From positions 55,713 through 119,712 of the forward strand of contig UQGG01000023.1 of NCBI GenBank assembly GCA_900540475.1: a stretch of DNA of 64,000 nt, written 5' to 3'. Positions 35,001-42,477 of this stretch are shown in pieces; position 1 is the first letter of the stretch; each line of letters begins with the position of its first letter. The notes beneath the pieces are model-generated. The model had not been told where the DNA came from and made no database searches. It saw only the letters and a program-made list of their open reading frames with translations. Both the position numbers and the translations under genes were made by a program. This DNA is from an uncultured Robinsoniella sp. (GTDB lineage: Bacteria > Bacillota > Clostridia > Lachnospirales > Lachnospiraceae).

Positions 35001-38000
35001 TTCTGCCACTAACTGATCTTTTACCGATTCGCCATTCACTAATACATCATCAATCTTGTAATTAGCTTCTGGTGTGATCACAAATTTCTTATCTGTTCCC
35101 TGATAAACGTTTGTTTCGCCTGGATCGCTGATACTTCCATGATCTCCTGCCGATGCGTCCATCTGGAACTGTACATAATCAATTTCATTTGGTGTAATTT
35201 CAAACTTATCAATTACCGGTCCTGCTTTTGCGTCTGCCGTAAAGATTAAAGTACCTGCACCTGCTTCTGTGATCTTGATGGGAAGCACAATTTTGTGGTA
35301 CTGGGTTGCTCCGTCTTCACCGTAAACGTCCTGGTTTCCGCTTTCAATCTTGTCGCCGCTCCATACAAATGCGTTTGGATTACTCTGAGTCCTGCCGCTT
35401 CGATATGTTGCTTCCAGATTGTAGGTACCTGCTTTTTCTGCAGTGTAATGAAGAATAATCTTATTTCCAGGTTCAAACCAGTTTACTTCTTTTCCGTTAC
35501 TTGCCTGGTCACTTTCCGTAATTCTTACATATTTATCCCCTGCGATCGGGTCCAGTGCAAAAAATTCTGCTTCCAGAAGTTTTGTCTGATCTTTGTATGC
35601 CGGGAAAGCAAATGGATCTTCTTCTGTGTATGGATCTCTGGACACCAGTCCGTCAATTGCCGCTTTCAGGTTATTATATGCATTTGTGACAGCAACTCCG
35701 GTTGCACTTTCATTATCCACAACCTTCTGTGCCTCTTTTTTGGCTTCCAGCATTGCGTTCCAGCTGTCTTCCTTGTAGTATGCACTTACCAGAGAATCCG
35801 TAGATGCAATCAGTTCTGTTACCATTTCTTTTGTGATTTTATCCGCATCTGTAATGGTTACACGGGCTGACGGTTTAAATCCAAGTACCGTGCCATCGGA
35901 TGGCTCTACCAGGTCAACGCTGAAGTACACATCACCGGTATTTAATGTCTGGCGTTTTGTGGTAACATGGGCTGTTTTTTCCGTTTCTCCTTCTTCAAAT
36001 ACCAGCTCTATTCCCTCTGTAGGTATGTAATCACTTTGCACTGCCGTTCCCGGGTTATCCTGGAACAGAACAGTTGCCCTGCCTTTGGAACCGCCGATAC
36101 GTTTTACAACGAACTCATTCACGGTATCTTCCGGCACCGTGTAGGCAGTTTGTTCTAATTCGAACATTCCTTTTCCGCCATTATTTAATGCCAATGCCGC
36201 TTCCAGTCCGATTGCCTTATTTTTTACGACAAGTCTGATGGTATGCAGACCATCCTCTAAATCAGGTGTTTCATATAAGACCTGTCCCACTGCCCTCTTG
36301 GATGCACTTGTGTTAATCGTCACCGGGGTTGTAGCACCGTCGATATACAAATCTGCTGTACCATGATTCGGATCTTGTGTTCCTAACAGCCACGCTTTTG
36401 TGCCTTTAAACTTAAGCGTTACTTCAGCATTTGGATTTGCCCACATATTCGTACCATTTGTGTACTGGGATCCCGTTTCCTGGGTCCATCCGCTTCCAAT
36501 TTCAAATCCAATGCCATCTGCTGTATCCGTATCTTTGATATCGATGTTATCCAGGCCATCCGGGATCGCCTGTCCAACTTCAAAGCCCTGGGAAGCTTTA
36601 TAAAGTCCTACTTCACTGATTACAGGAACTGCATAAGAACCGGTAATATTGATACGTACCTTATCTGCTTTTACAGGAGTTTTCCGGCAGAGTTTTTTCG
36701 GACCGATTGTAGTCCCTTCTGCAAACTTTTTCCATTCTCCGCCCTGGTTCTGGTATTCCACAGTAAAGGAAGAAACCCGCTGTCCCAGCTTAATCGCTTC
36801 TTCTATAGATACCACATCAAATGTTTTTGTTGATCCAAGGTCAATCGTAATGGAACCTGTAGTAGAACCATCATCCATGGTCCAATAGGTATCATCATTA
36901 TCATCTTTTAAATTATCCGGTGAATATGCGATGTCATCGCCTCTTACCGATGATGCAGAAATAGTTACACCTTCCTGTGCAGCTAAATTCTTCTTAAATG
37001 TCTCATCGATATTCGTTCCGAATTCCCCAACCCGGTCTAAGATAGCCTGATCTATGGTACCTTCCCTGTTAGGCGGTATATTTAATAACAGAACCGCACC
37101 ATGTCCCACAGAATCAAAATACATATTGGAAAGCTGTTCCAGACTGAGTGGTGTCTTTTTACCCGGTCCCCAGAACCAGCCCGATGTAATCTTGGCATCT
37201 ACTTCCGGAACTGTCCATTGATTGCCGTCATGGTATCCGGAGGTTGCTCCGCCTATCTGTCTGCTGTCAATGGTATCTCTTTCCTTATCCACCCTTGATT
37301 TCGACCATGTCTCTTCATTTGCAAAGCCGCTTTCATTCCCGATCCAGCGTACCGTTGTACGGGATTGTGCACCAAAGAGCATACAATCAGATTCAAAATT
37401 TTTCGATGCAATTCCTTCATTTTTCTGGATTGTATCAAACCATAAATCAAAATCATAATCCTGAGCCATGGAACCGTCGCCCTTTGCTCCGTCCATCCAC
37501 ACTTCTACGAAATGTCCGTCATTTCCATATTCGTCATTTCCCAGAATCTCCTGGAGCTGATTATTATAATATTTATTATAATCTAAGACATCATGCTCTT
37601 TATCAGTTGGATTCCCCGCTTCATCACGATATCCGTATGAAGGATTATTTACATCCCATGGTGATAAGTATAATCCCATATCCATATCGTATTTTGTACA
37701 TGCCGCTGATATTTCTTTTAATACATCCCCCTCATAATTCGTACTTTCCAGATCATGATCCGTATAGGCACTTCTCCATATACAGAATCCATCATGATGC
37801 TTTGCCGTAACGATTATCTTTTTAAACCCGGCACCCTGCAATGATTTTATCATGTTATCAGCATCAAAATCATTTTCAAGAGCAAAACTGCTTGGTGATT
37901 CCTTCCCATTTCCCCATTCCGTGTTGGTATAAGTGTTCATGCCAAAGTGACAAAATGCAGCTAATTCCTGTTTCTGATAATCGTATTGGTTCTGGCTCGG

Positions 38001-38186
38001 TATTTCCCCCCATGGTGCAGGCGCTGCAGTTCCATTTTCACTCAAATCGATACTGTAGACACCCTCCCTGTTTGCTTCCCTGGTTTCAGCCTTAGCGCTC
38101 ATTGAGCTCACCGGAGCCAGTACTCCCGGTACGATCATCGCTGCGGTCATTGCCGTCGACACAAATCTTTTCCAAGTTTTCTTCAT
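32097..38186 (-). CDS. Secreted multidomain GH29 alpha-L-fucosidase
   Basis: A 2029-residue exported protein. A signal peptide (about 1-32, ending SSMSAKA) is followed by the GH29 catalytic domain (about 50-390) with FCHFGMNTYTNTEWGNG, AKHHDGFCIW and nucleophile Asp232 in VEVWMDGAKGDG. Then come an F5/8-type C domain (about 400-535), a second galactose-binding-like region, a Calx-beta-like segment (about 672-780), a FIVAR helix pair, two near-identical CBM35/6-like modules (each with TYRSGRTQSxPNAFVWSG), seven Big2 Ig-like repeats (NATNKNVTWESS type) and two fibronectin-III domains. No LPXTG is present. It releases L-fucose from mucin, milk or plant glycans. AAAAGGAG precedes the ATG. Confidence 0.95.
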   Translation of the reverse strand: MKKTWKRFVSTAMTAAMIVPGVLAPVSSMSAKAETREANREGVYSIDLSENGTAAPAPWGEIPSQNQYDYQKQELAAFCHFGMNTYTNTEWGNGKESPSSFALENDFDADNMIKSLQGAGFKKIIVTAKHHDGFCIWRSAYTDHDLESTNYEGDVLKEISAACTKYDMDMGLYLSPWDVNNPSYGYRDEAGNPTDKEHDVLDYNKYYNNQLQEILGNDEYGNDGHFVEVWMDGAKGDGSMAQDYDFDLWFDTIQKNEGIASKNFESDCMLFGAQSRTTVRWIGNESGFANEETWSKSRVDKERDTIDSRQIGGATSGYHDGNQWTVPEVDAKITSGWFWGPGKKTPLSLEQLSNMYFDSVGHGAVLLLNIPPNREGTIDQAILDRVGEFGTNIDETFKKNLAAQEGVTISASSVRGDDIAYSPDNLKDDNDDTYWTMDDGSTTGSITIDLGSTKTFDVVSIEEAIKLGQRVSSFTVEYQNQGGEWKKFAEGTTIGPKKLCRKTPVKADKVRINITGSYAVPVISEVGLYKASQGFEVGQAIPDGLDNIDIKDTDTADGIGFEIGSGWTQETGSQYTNGTNMWANPNAEVTLKFKGTKAWLLGTQDPNHGTADLYIDGATTPVTINTSASKRAVGQVLYETPDLEDGLHTIRLVVKNKAIGLEAALALNNGGKGMFELEQTAYTVPEDTVNEFVVKRIGGSKGRATVLFQDNPGTAVQSDYIPTEGIELVFEEGETEKTAHVTTKRQTLNTGDVYFSVDLVEPSDGTVLGFKPSARVTITDADKITKEMVTELIASTDSLVSAYYKEDSWNAMLEAKKEAQKVVDNESATGVAVTNAYNNLKAAIDGLVSRDPYTEEDPFAFPAYKDQTKLLEAEFFALDPIAGDKYVRITESDQASNGKEVNWFEPGNKIILHYTAEKAGTYNLEATYRSGRTQSNPNAFVWSGDKIESGNQDVYGEDGATQYHKIVLPIKITEAGAGTLIFTADAKAGPVIDKFEITPNEIDYVQFQMDASAGDHGSISDPGETNVYQGTDKKFVITPEANYKIDDVLVNGESVKDQLVAEDEAANSYSYTFVNIQENNTIEASFVFDHYTEAVPFAFPSDESTANLEAEHFTLYPVNTDKYVRISDNTNASNGKEINWFEAGNVIKLPFTAEQAGTYTLTATYRSGRTQSSPNAFVWSGTNVVSGNMDVYGPDANVYKTVELPVVVTKAGAGELVLTADSKAGPVIDKFDVQFTAPSTPVESVVLDQTSATLTQVGETLQLNATVAPENATNKNVTWESSNPAAATVDENGTVTAVATGTAKITVTTEDGNKTAECEVTVGLRVTGITFDVKEKTLTAAGETFQLNPVFTPQDAMNKKLSWKSTNENAATVDQSGLVTAAATGNTEIIAITEDGGFVAACRVNVEIPVKAEGVTLDRTTAEITTENGNIQLTATVNPENATNKNVSWESSEPGVAAVDGNGLVTAVSDGPATITVTTEDGGFTAQCEVTVAIVPEVVPVEGITMDVTEHTMQKAGETLQLKPQVQPSNASNQKVTYHSSNPEAATVDENGCVTAIANGDAVITVTTEDGGFGAVCNIKVAIPVAVTDLTLDKKEASLTKAGETLALEAAVMPENATNKNVTWISTMPEVADVDQGVVTAVADGTTTIIALTEDGHFTATCQITVSIVKPVTGISLNETTLKFSKAGATAQLKAAIAPADATNKNVTWTSSDSKVAEVDQNGVVTAAADGKAIITVKSEDGAFMASCETEVKIDKPVISVTGVSLNKTSAVLYGKGAVIQLEADVYPENAANKKVTWSSKDKKVAKVDSNGKVTAVSNGKTDIIVKTADGNITAKCTITVKDDNKPAVVIPGRVTNVKVSDQAKHSMKVTWNNVKGADTYRVYVYNQKIKKWSKAGTTGETGMTIKRLPVGMECQVKVAAVNKAGKGAYSTAVTTATKPNKVTLKSVKKTADGSAKLTFSNVRSDGFAVYMKAGKGKYKKVDTVKTTTAVVNKLKKGTTYSFKVRAYVKADGKTYYGKYSNEITFKVK

Positions 38187-38230
38187 ACCTCTTCTCCTTT
38201 TCTTGTTCGTTTTTGGTTACTTTATAAAAA

Positions 38231-38248
38231 ATTCTGAAAATTCAGAAT
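38231..38248. promoter_or_regulatory. Palindrome at the fucosidase transcription start
   Basis: ATTCTGAAAATTCAGAAT is a perfect palindrome directly downstream of the predicted -10, covering the likely start point. This is the place for a repressor operator; the binding protein is unknown. Confidence 0.5.
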
Positions 38249-38277
38249 ATTTTATCAATTTTTCCATCAATTACCAA
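38249..38277 (-). promoter_or_regulatory. Candidate promoter of the fucosidase gene
   Basis: TTGGTA, 17 bases, TAAAAT on the minus strand, about 63 bases before the ATG. Confidence 0.55.
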
Positions 38278-38288
38278 GCAATTTAAAT

Positions 38289-38326
38289 ACAAAAATAGAG
38301 AGGGAATTTACAATCCACTCTCTATT
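38289..38326 (-). terminator. Terminator of the sugar ABC transporter operon
   Basis: AATAGAGAG/CTCTCTATT forms a 9-bp stem with a 15-base loop, followed on the minus strand by TTTTTG. It lies 63 bases past the binding-protein stop. Confidence 0.75.
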
Positions 38327-38388
38327 CCGTTTTGAAGCATATTTAATTAAAACTATGAGTTAAAAGTATTTCAGTATTATCCTATAGA

Positions 38389-39594
38389 TTATTCATACAG
38401 ACAAGGAGCGATGTCTGGATCTTCCATAGTTTCAGCTGTATACCATAAGCATCCTGTATCAACATCAGTAACTTCTTCGCCCTTAGCTGCTTTTGCTGCT
38501 AAAGTAACTGCCTGGTAACCGATCTGTACTGGGTTCTGTGTGATAGATCCTGCAAAGATACCATCTTTGATTGCCTGTAACTGAATTTTACCGGAGTCAA
38601 ATCCTACAGCAACGATCTTATCAGCGCCAAGTTTCTGTAAACTTTCATTAGCAGTAACGATATTCTTAGCTGAGAATTCGTTAGAACCATAAATTGCTAC
38701 TAAGTCAGCTTTGTTTAACAGTGTGTTTGCTACAGTTACACATGCAGCATCATCTGTTGTTGCAGGAATACCTACTTCGATGATCACTTTTGCACCGTCA
38801 ACTTTTGCGTTGTATTTGTCATGTCCTTCAACAGAAGTTTTGTCAGCTCCGATTAAGGAAACCATTTTATCAATGAAACCGCCTGTACGTTCGCCGATAG
38901 ACTGAGAAGTAGCATCCTGAGATACACAGCCGATTCTTACTGTTTCTGCCGGATCTGTTACTTTGTCTTTGATCAGGTCATATAATTTTTCTGCTGCAAG
39001 CTCGCCTGCTGCGTAGTTATCTGTAGCTGCATTAGCAACGATAGCACCTTCCGGAGCATCCGGTACACCTGAGTCAAATCCAACAACCGGGATTCCTGAT
39101 GCTTTTGCATCATTTAAAGAACCTAATACTGCTTCTGTATCAAGAGCTGCCAGACAAATTGCACTTGGTTTTTTATTGATTGCATTTTTAAACTGCTCAA
39201 CCTGTTCTGGAATAGCACTTTCATTCTGTGGTCCAACGAAGTTTGTTCCTTTTAATCCAAGTTCTTCTGCAGCTTTTTCGGTACCTAATTTAACTGCTTT
39301 CCAGAAGTCATGCTGGAAACCTTTTGCAACGATTTCAACTGATACATCACTGTAATCGCCTGTAGCTGCTGCTGTAGTAGATGCTTCAGATGCTGCTTCG
39401 CTTCCTGCTGCCTCTGTTGTAGCTGCTTCAGATGCTGCTTCACTTGCTGCCTCAGTTGTTGCTGCTGTTGTTTCTTTTTCTGTAGTTGCAGTTGTTGCTG
39501 CTTCAGTTGTCTTTGTTTCAGAACTTCCACATCCTACAGCTAAAGCTGCTACCATAGATACGCCTAATACTACACTAATCACTTTTTTCTTCAT
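38389..39594 (-). CDS. Sugar ABC transporter substrate-binding lipoprotein (RbsB-like, periplasmic-binding domain 4)
   Basis: A 401-residue lipoprotein. MKKKVISVVLGVSMVAALAV precedes the lipobox Cys (AVGC), followed by a low-complexity Ala/Thr/Glu/Ser linker (about 25-75) that tethers the domain to the membrane. The binding domain (about 80-395) contains VEIVAKGFQHDFWKAVKLGT, VVGFDSGVPDA and IVAVGFDSGKIQLQAIKDG, the D-ribose-type fold that binds monosaccharides. It is the last gene of the ATPase-permease-binding protein operon. Context with fucosidase and FucU makes L-fucose the best guess for its ligand. Confidence 0.93.
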   Translation of the reverse strand: MKKKVISVVLGVSMVAALAVGCGSSETKTTEAATTATTEKETTAATTEAASEAASEAATTEAAGSEAASEASTTAAATGDYSDVSVEIVAKGFQHDFWKAVKLGTEKAAEELGLKGTNFVGPQNESAIPEQVEQFKNAINKKPSAICLAALDTEAVLGSLNDAKASGIPVVGFDSGVPDAPEGAIVANAATDNYAAGELAAEKLYDLIKDKVTDPAETVRIGCVSQDATSQSIGERTGGFIDKMVSLIGADKTSVEGHDKYNAKVDGAKVIIEVGIPATTDDAACVTVANTLLNKADLVAIYGSNEFSAKNIVTANESLQKLGADKIVAVGFDSGKIQLQAIKDGIFAGSITQNPVQIGYQAVTLAAKAAKGEEVTDVDTGCLWYTAETMEDPDIAPCLYE

Positions 39595-39635
39595 TGTTAA
39601 ATCCTCCCTTAATAGAATTTGAAGTTTTTATTTTG

Positions 39636-39660
39636 ATCTTCCTGCATTTTGCAGGAAGAT
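39636..39660 (-). promoter_or_regulatory. Intergenic stem-loop before the binding-protein gene
   Basis: ATCTTCCTGC pairs perfectly with GCAGGAAGAT around a 5-base loop in the 92-bp gap between permease and binding-protein genes. There is no T-run in the direction of transcription, so it is more likely an mRNA-stabilising or processing element than a terminator. Confidence 0.6.
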
Positions 39661-39686
39661 TGAATAACATTGTCAGTTGCTTCTGA

Positions 39687-40676
39687 TTAACCCTGTTTCC
39701 TTCTGTTATAAACATCGGCAAATACAGCGACGATTAATACGAAACCTGTAATGAATAACTGATAGTGAGGCTGTAATCCAATGAATGGAAGACCTGTTTT
39801 CAGTACGGACATGATAAATACACCAATCAATGTACCGGATACGGAACCAACACCACCGGAAAGAGATGTACCACCGATTACTACGCCGGCGATTGCATCC
39901 AATTCGTAACCATTACCAGTACCAGGCATGATGGTTAAGTAAACTGCTGCATAGGAGATACCTGCTAATGCTGCAAAGAATCCACTGATTACATATGCTA
40001 ATGTTTCCCATTTTACTACGTTTACACCAGACAGTCTGGTTGCTTCTTTATTACTTCCTAATGCAAGGATGTAACGTCCCGGACGGGTTTTATTTAAGAA
40101 GATGGACATAATGATTGCCAATACAACCAATAAGATAAATCCTGTAGGAATTCCGGCTAACGGAAGACCTTCTCCCTGGAACTTGAAGATATTTCTAAAC
40201 CAGCTTCCTGCTGACTCGCCCTGTGGGAAAGTAACACTTGCTGTTGCTGTTACGATAGAACCTAAACCTCTTGTGATCATCATCATACCCAGTGTAGCGA
40301 TGAAAGCCGGAAGTCCCATTACAGAAACCATTAAGCCGTTTGCCATACCGAATAAGATACCTAAAACTAAGATCACGATCATACAAAGTGCCATCGGAAG
40401 ACCTGCTTTATTAAATAAAGTACCACCGATCAGTGCACAACAGACACAAACTGTACCGATTGACAAGTCAATTCCGCCTGTAATAATTACAAATGTTACA
40501 CCAATTGCTAAAAATCCAATGTAATAAGATGAATCTAAAATACTGATAAATGTACTATATTGAGCAAAGTTGGTTCCGGCTATACAAAAGAAGATAAATA
40601 ATACAACCAGTGCCGCTACAGCTACCAATTTCTGCGTTCCAATACTTCCTAACTTTCCTTTTTTCTGCTCTGCCAT
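39687..40676 (-). CDS. Sugar ABC transporter permease, RbsC type
   Basis: A 329-residue CUT2-family permease with 8-10 hydrophobic helices. GGIDLSIGTVCVCCALIGGT, MVSVMGLPAFIATLGMMMIT, ALGSNKEATRLSGVNV and GGTSLSGGVGSVSGTLIGVF are the conserved family segments. It pairs with the ATPase 18 bases upstream and the lipoprotein downstream to form the importer. Confidence 0.95.
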   Translation of the reverse strand: MAEQKKGKLGSIGTQKLVAVAALVVLFIFFCIAGTNFAQYSTFISILDSSYYIGFLAIGVTFVIITGGIDLSIGTVCVCCALIGGTLFNKAGLPMALCMIVILVLGILFGMANGLMVSVMGLPAFIATLGMMMITRGLGSIVTATASVTFPQGESAGSWFRNIFKFQGEGLPLAGIPTGFILLVVLAIIMSIFLNKTRPGRYILALGSNKEATRLSGVNVVKWETLAYVISGFFAALAGISYAAVYLTIMPGTGNGYELDAIAGVVIGGTSLSGGVGSVSGTLIGVFIMSVLKTGLPFIGLQPHYQLFITGFVLIVAVFADVYNRRKQG

Positions 40677-40694
40677 TTTCTCTTACCCTCCTGA

Positions 40695-42188
40695 TTATTC
40701 TCTTAATGTTGCAGCATGCATGATCTTTTCCTGAGAAGCTTCTTCAATGGAAAGCTCTCCAGTCTTACGTCCTTCGCACATGATGATGACTCTGTCACTC
40801 ATACGAAGTACTTCTGTAAGTTCTGATGAAATCATGATAATGGATTTCCCATCTTTAACAAGTTCATTCATCAGAGCATAAATCTCGCTCTTTGCACCGA
40901 CGTCAATACCACGGGTAGGTTCGTCGAAAATCAGGATCTCACAGTCTCTGGTAAGCCATTTCGCTATAACAACCTTCTGCTGATTACCACCAGATAAATT
41001 CTTAACTTTCTGTTCAATCGAAGGTGTTTTTGTCTTTAACGCTTCTACATACTTCCTGGTCACTTCTTTTTCTTTTTTCTTATCGATGAAAAGACCGTTT
41101 GTAAAGTTCTCCAGAGAAGCCATTGTCGTATTTTCAGCTACTGTTTTTTCAACGTTTACACCGAAACGCTTTCTATCTTCTGAAAGGTATCCGATACCCG
41201 CATTTACTGCATCCTGAGGGCTTTTGATCTCAACCTTTTTGCCATTGATATATATTTCACCGCTGTCTTTTTTGTCGGCACCGAATAATACTCTTGCTGT
41301 CTCTGTTCTTCCTGCTCCCATCAATCCTGAGAAACCAAGGATCTCTCCTTTGTGAAGATCAAAGCTGACATTTCTAACCATCTTTCCGGCATTTAAGTTC
41401 TTAACACTTAACACAACCGGCGCATTTGGAGGTACATTGCTGTGTTCTTTGGGATCTTCATAAACAACACGTCCAACCATCATGTTGATGATATCATCTT
41501 TGGAGGAATCTTTTGTTACTATAGTTCCTACATACTCACCGTCACGCATAACCGTTACTCTGTCAGTAATTCGCTTAATTTCATCCATTCTGTGAGATAT
41601 GTAGACGATTCCGATGTTCTTCTTGCGAAGGTCATCGATGATCTTGAATAACTCAGTGATTTCAGCATCTGTAAGTGCCGCTGTCGGTTCATCGAATACG
41701 ATTACTTTTGCATCTGTAGAAATAGCCTTTGCAATTTCACACATCTGCTGTCTTCCTACTGTAAGACGTCCCATCGTGTCCCTTGGGTCAATATCAATAT
41801 TCAATAAATCAAATAATTTTTGTGCTTCGACATTCATCTTTCTGTCATTGATCATTTTACCGTTCATGCTTTCGCGTCCGATAAATATATTCTGAGCAAC
41901 AGTCAAATGATTCATCATGTTCAATTCCTGATGCACAATAACGATACCTGCTGTCTGAGCTTCTTTTGGGCTTTTGAACTCTACTTCTTTACCCTCAAAT
42001 GTAATGGAACCTTTGTCCTTTGCATAAATTCCGGTTAATACTTTCATCAGAGTTGATTTACCAGCTCCGTTCTCGCCCATAAGGGCATGAACTTCACCTT
42101 TTCTTAATTCCAGATTAACCTCTTTTAAGGCATGGACTCCGGGGAAAGACTTATCAATGCCTTTCATTGTCAGTATTACATCACCCAC
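40695..42188 (-). CDS. Sugar ABC transporter ATP-binding protein, RbsA type
   Basis: A protein of about 497 residues with two ATPase domains, as in all CUT2 ATPases. The first has Walker A GENGAGKST, signature LTVGRQQM and Walker B KVIVFDEPTAAL. The second has the degenerate Walker A GLMGAGRTE, signature LSGGNQQK and EILIFDEPTRGID. The chosen start is GTG at 42188: GGAAGGTGAGAAC lies directly before it, and the ATG five codons upstream overlaps that site. The promoter is at 42250-42278. It is the first gene of the importer operon. Confidence 0.94.
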   Translation of the reverse strand: MGDVILTMKGIDKSFPGVHALKEVNLELRKGEVHALMGENGAGKSTLMKVLTGIYAKDKGSITFEGKEVEFKSPKEAQTAGIVIVHQELNMMNHLTVAQNIFIGRESMNGKMINDRKMNVEAQKLFDLLNIDIDPRDTMGRLTVGRQQMCEIAKAISTDAKVIVFDEPTAALTDAEITELFKIIDDLRKKNIGIVYISHRMDEIKRITDRVTVMRDGEYVGTIVTKDSSKDDIINMMVGRVVYEDPKEHSNVPPNAPVVLSVKNLNAGKMVRNVSFDLHKGEILGFSGLMGAGRTETARVLFGADKKDSGEIYINGKKVEIKSPQDAVNAGIGYLSEDRKRFGVNVEKTVAENTTMASLENFTNGLFIDKKKEKEVTRKYVEALKTKTPSIEQKVKNLSGGNQQKVVIAKWLTRDCEILIFDEPTRGIDVGAKSEIYALMNELVKDGKSIIMISSELTEVLRMSDRVIIMCEGRKTGELSIEEASQEKIMHAATLRE

Positions 42189-42249
42189 GTTCTCACCTTC
42201 CATTTCTTTTTTTTGCAGTTATTAAATAACTTTCCTCTAACTAATGAAC

Positions 42250-42278
42250 ATTATATGTCTAAAATGTGAATATAACAA
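42250..42278 (-). promoter_or_regulatory. Promoter of the sugar ABC transporter operon
   Basis: TTGTTA, 17 bases, TATAAT on the minus strand, about 60 bases before the GTG start. The -10 is perfect. It is a plausible target of the YesN-type regulator encoded upstream. Confidence 0.72.
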
Positions 42279-42294
42279 TAGAATATCTTCTTAG

Positions 42295-42336
42295 AAAAGG
42301 TAAAAATCTTACTGTATCATAAAATTTTTACCTTTT
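42295..42336 (-). terminator. AT-rich stem-loop between sensor and transporter operons
   Basis: AAAAGGTAAAAAT pairs perfectly with ATTTTTACCTTTT (13 bp, 16-base loop). It lies downstream of the sensor operon and 17 bases upstream of the transporter -35. It could be a terminator for the sensor operon or a regulator site for the transporter promoter. Confidence 0.5.
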
Positions 42337-42365
42337 GGATGTACAGAATGACGCAAAAGATTGTG

Positions 42366-42477
42366 GAATGCACTTCGGAGATCCGAAACATTCTGTCAAT
42401 ATAGCGGACTATATCAACGAATGTTCGAATCTCCGATGTAATTTACCTGATTATTTGTCTTATATTAGTTAGATTCC
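42366..42477. repeat. Dispersed structured repeat (family 1, copy A)
   Basis: The outer stem pairs 42375-42393 with 42419-42436 (about 17 pairs, one bulge, one mismatch). The inner stem ATATAG/CTATAT has loop CGGA. A conserved 3' tail ends in AGTTAGATTCC. Copy B lies at 53050-53177. The tail overlaps the last codons of the sensor gene. Confidence 0.75.

Noticed and set aside
39285..39530. Gln-rich 81-codon frame on the minus strand
   Set aside because: Alternate frame of the low-complexity Ala/Thr/Glu linker in the binding lipoprotein gene.
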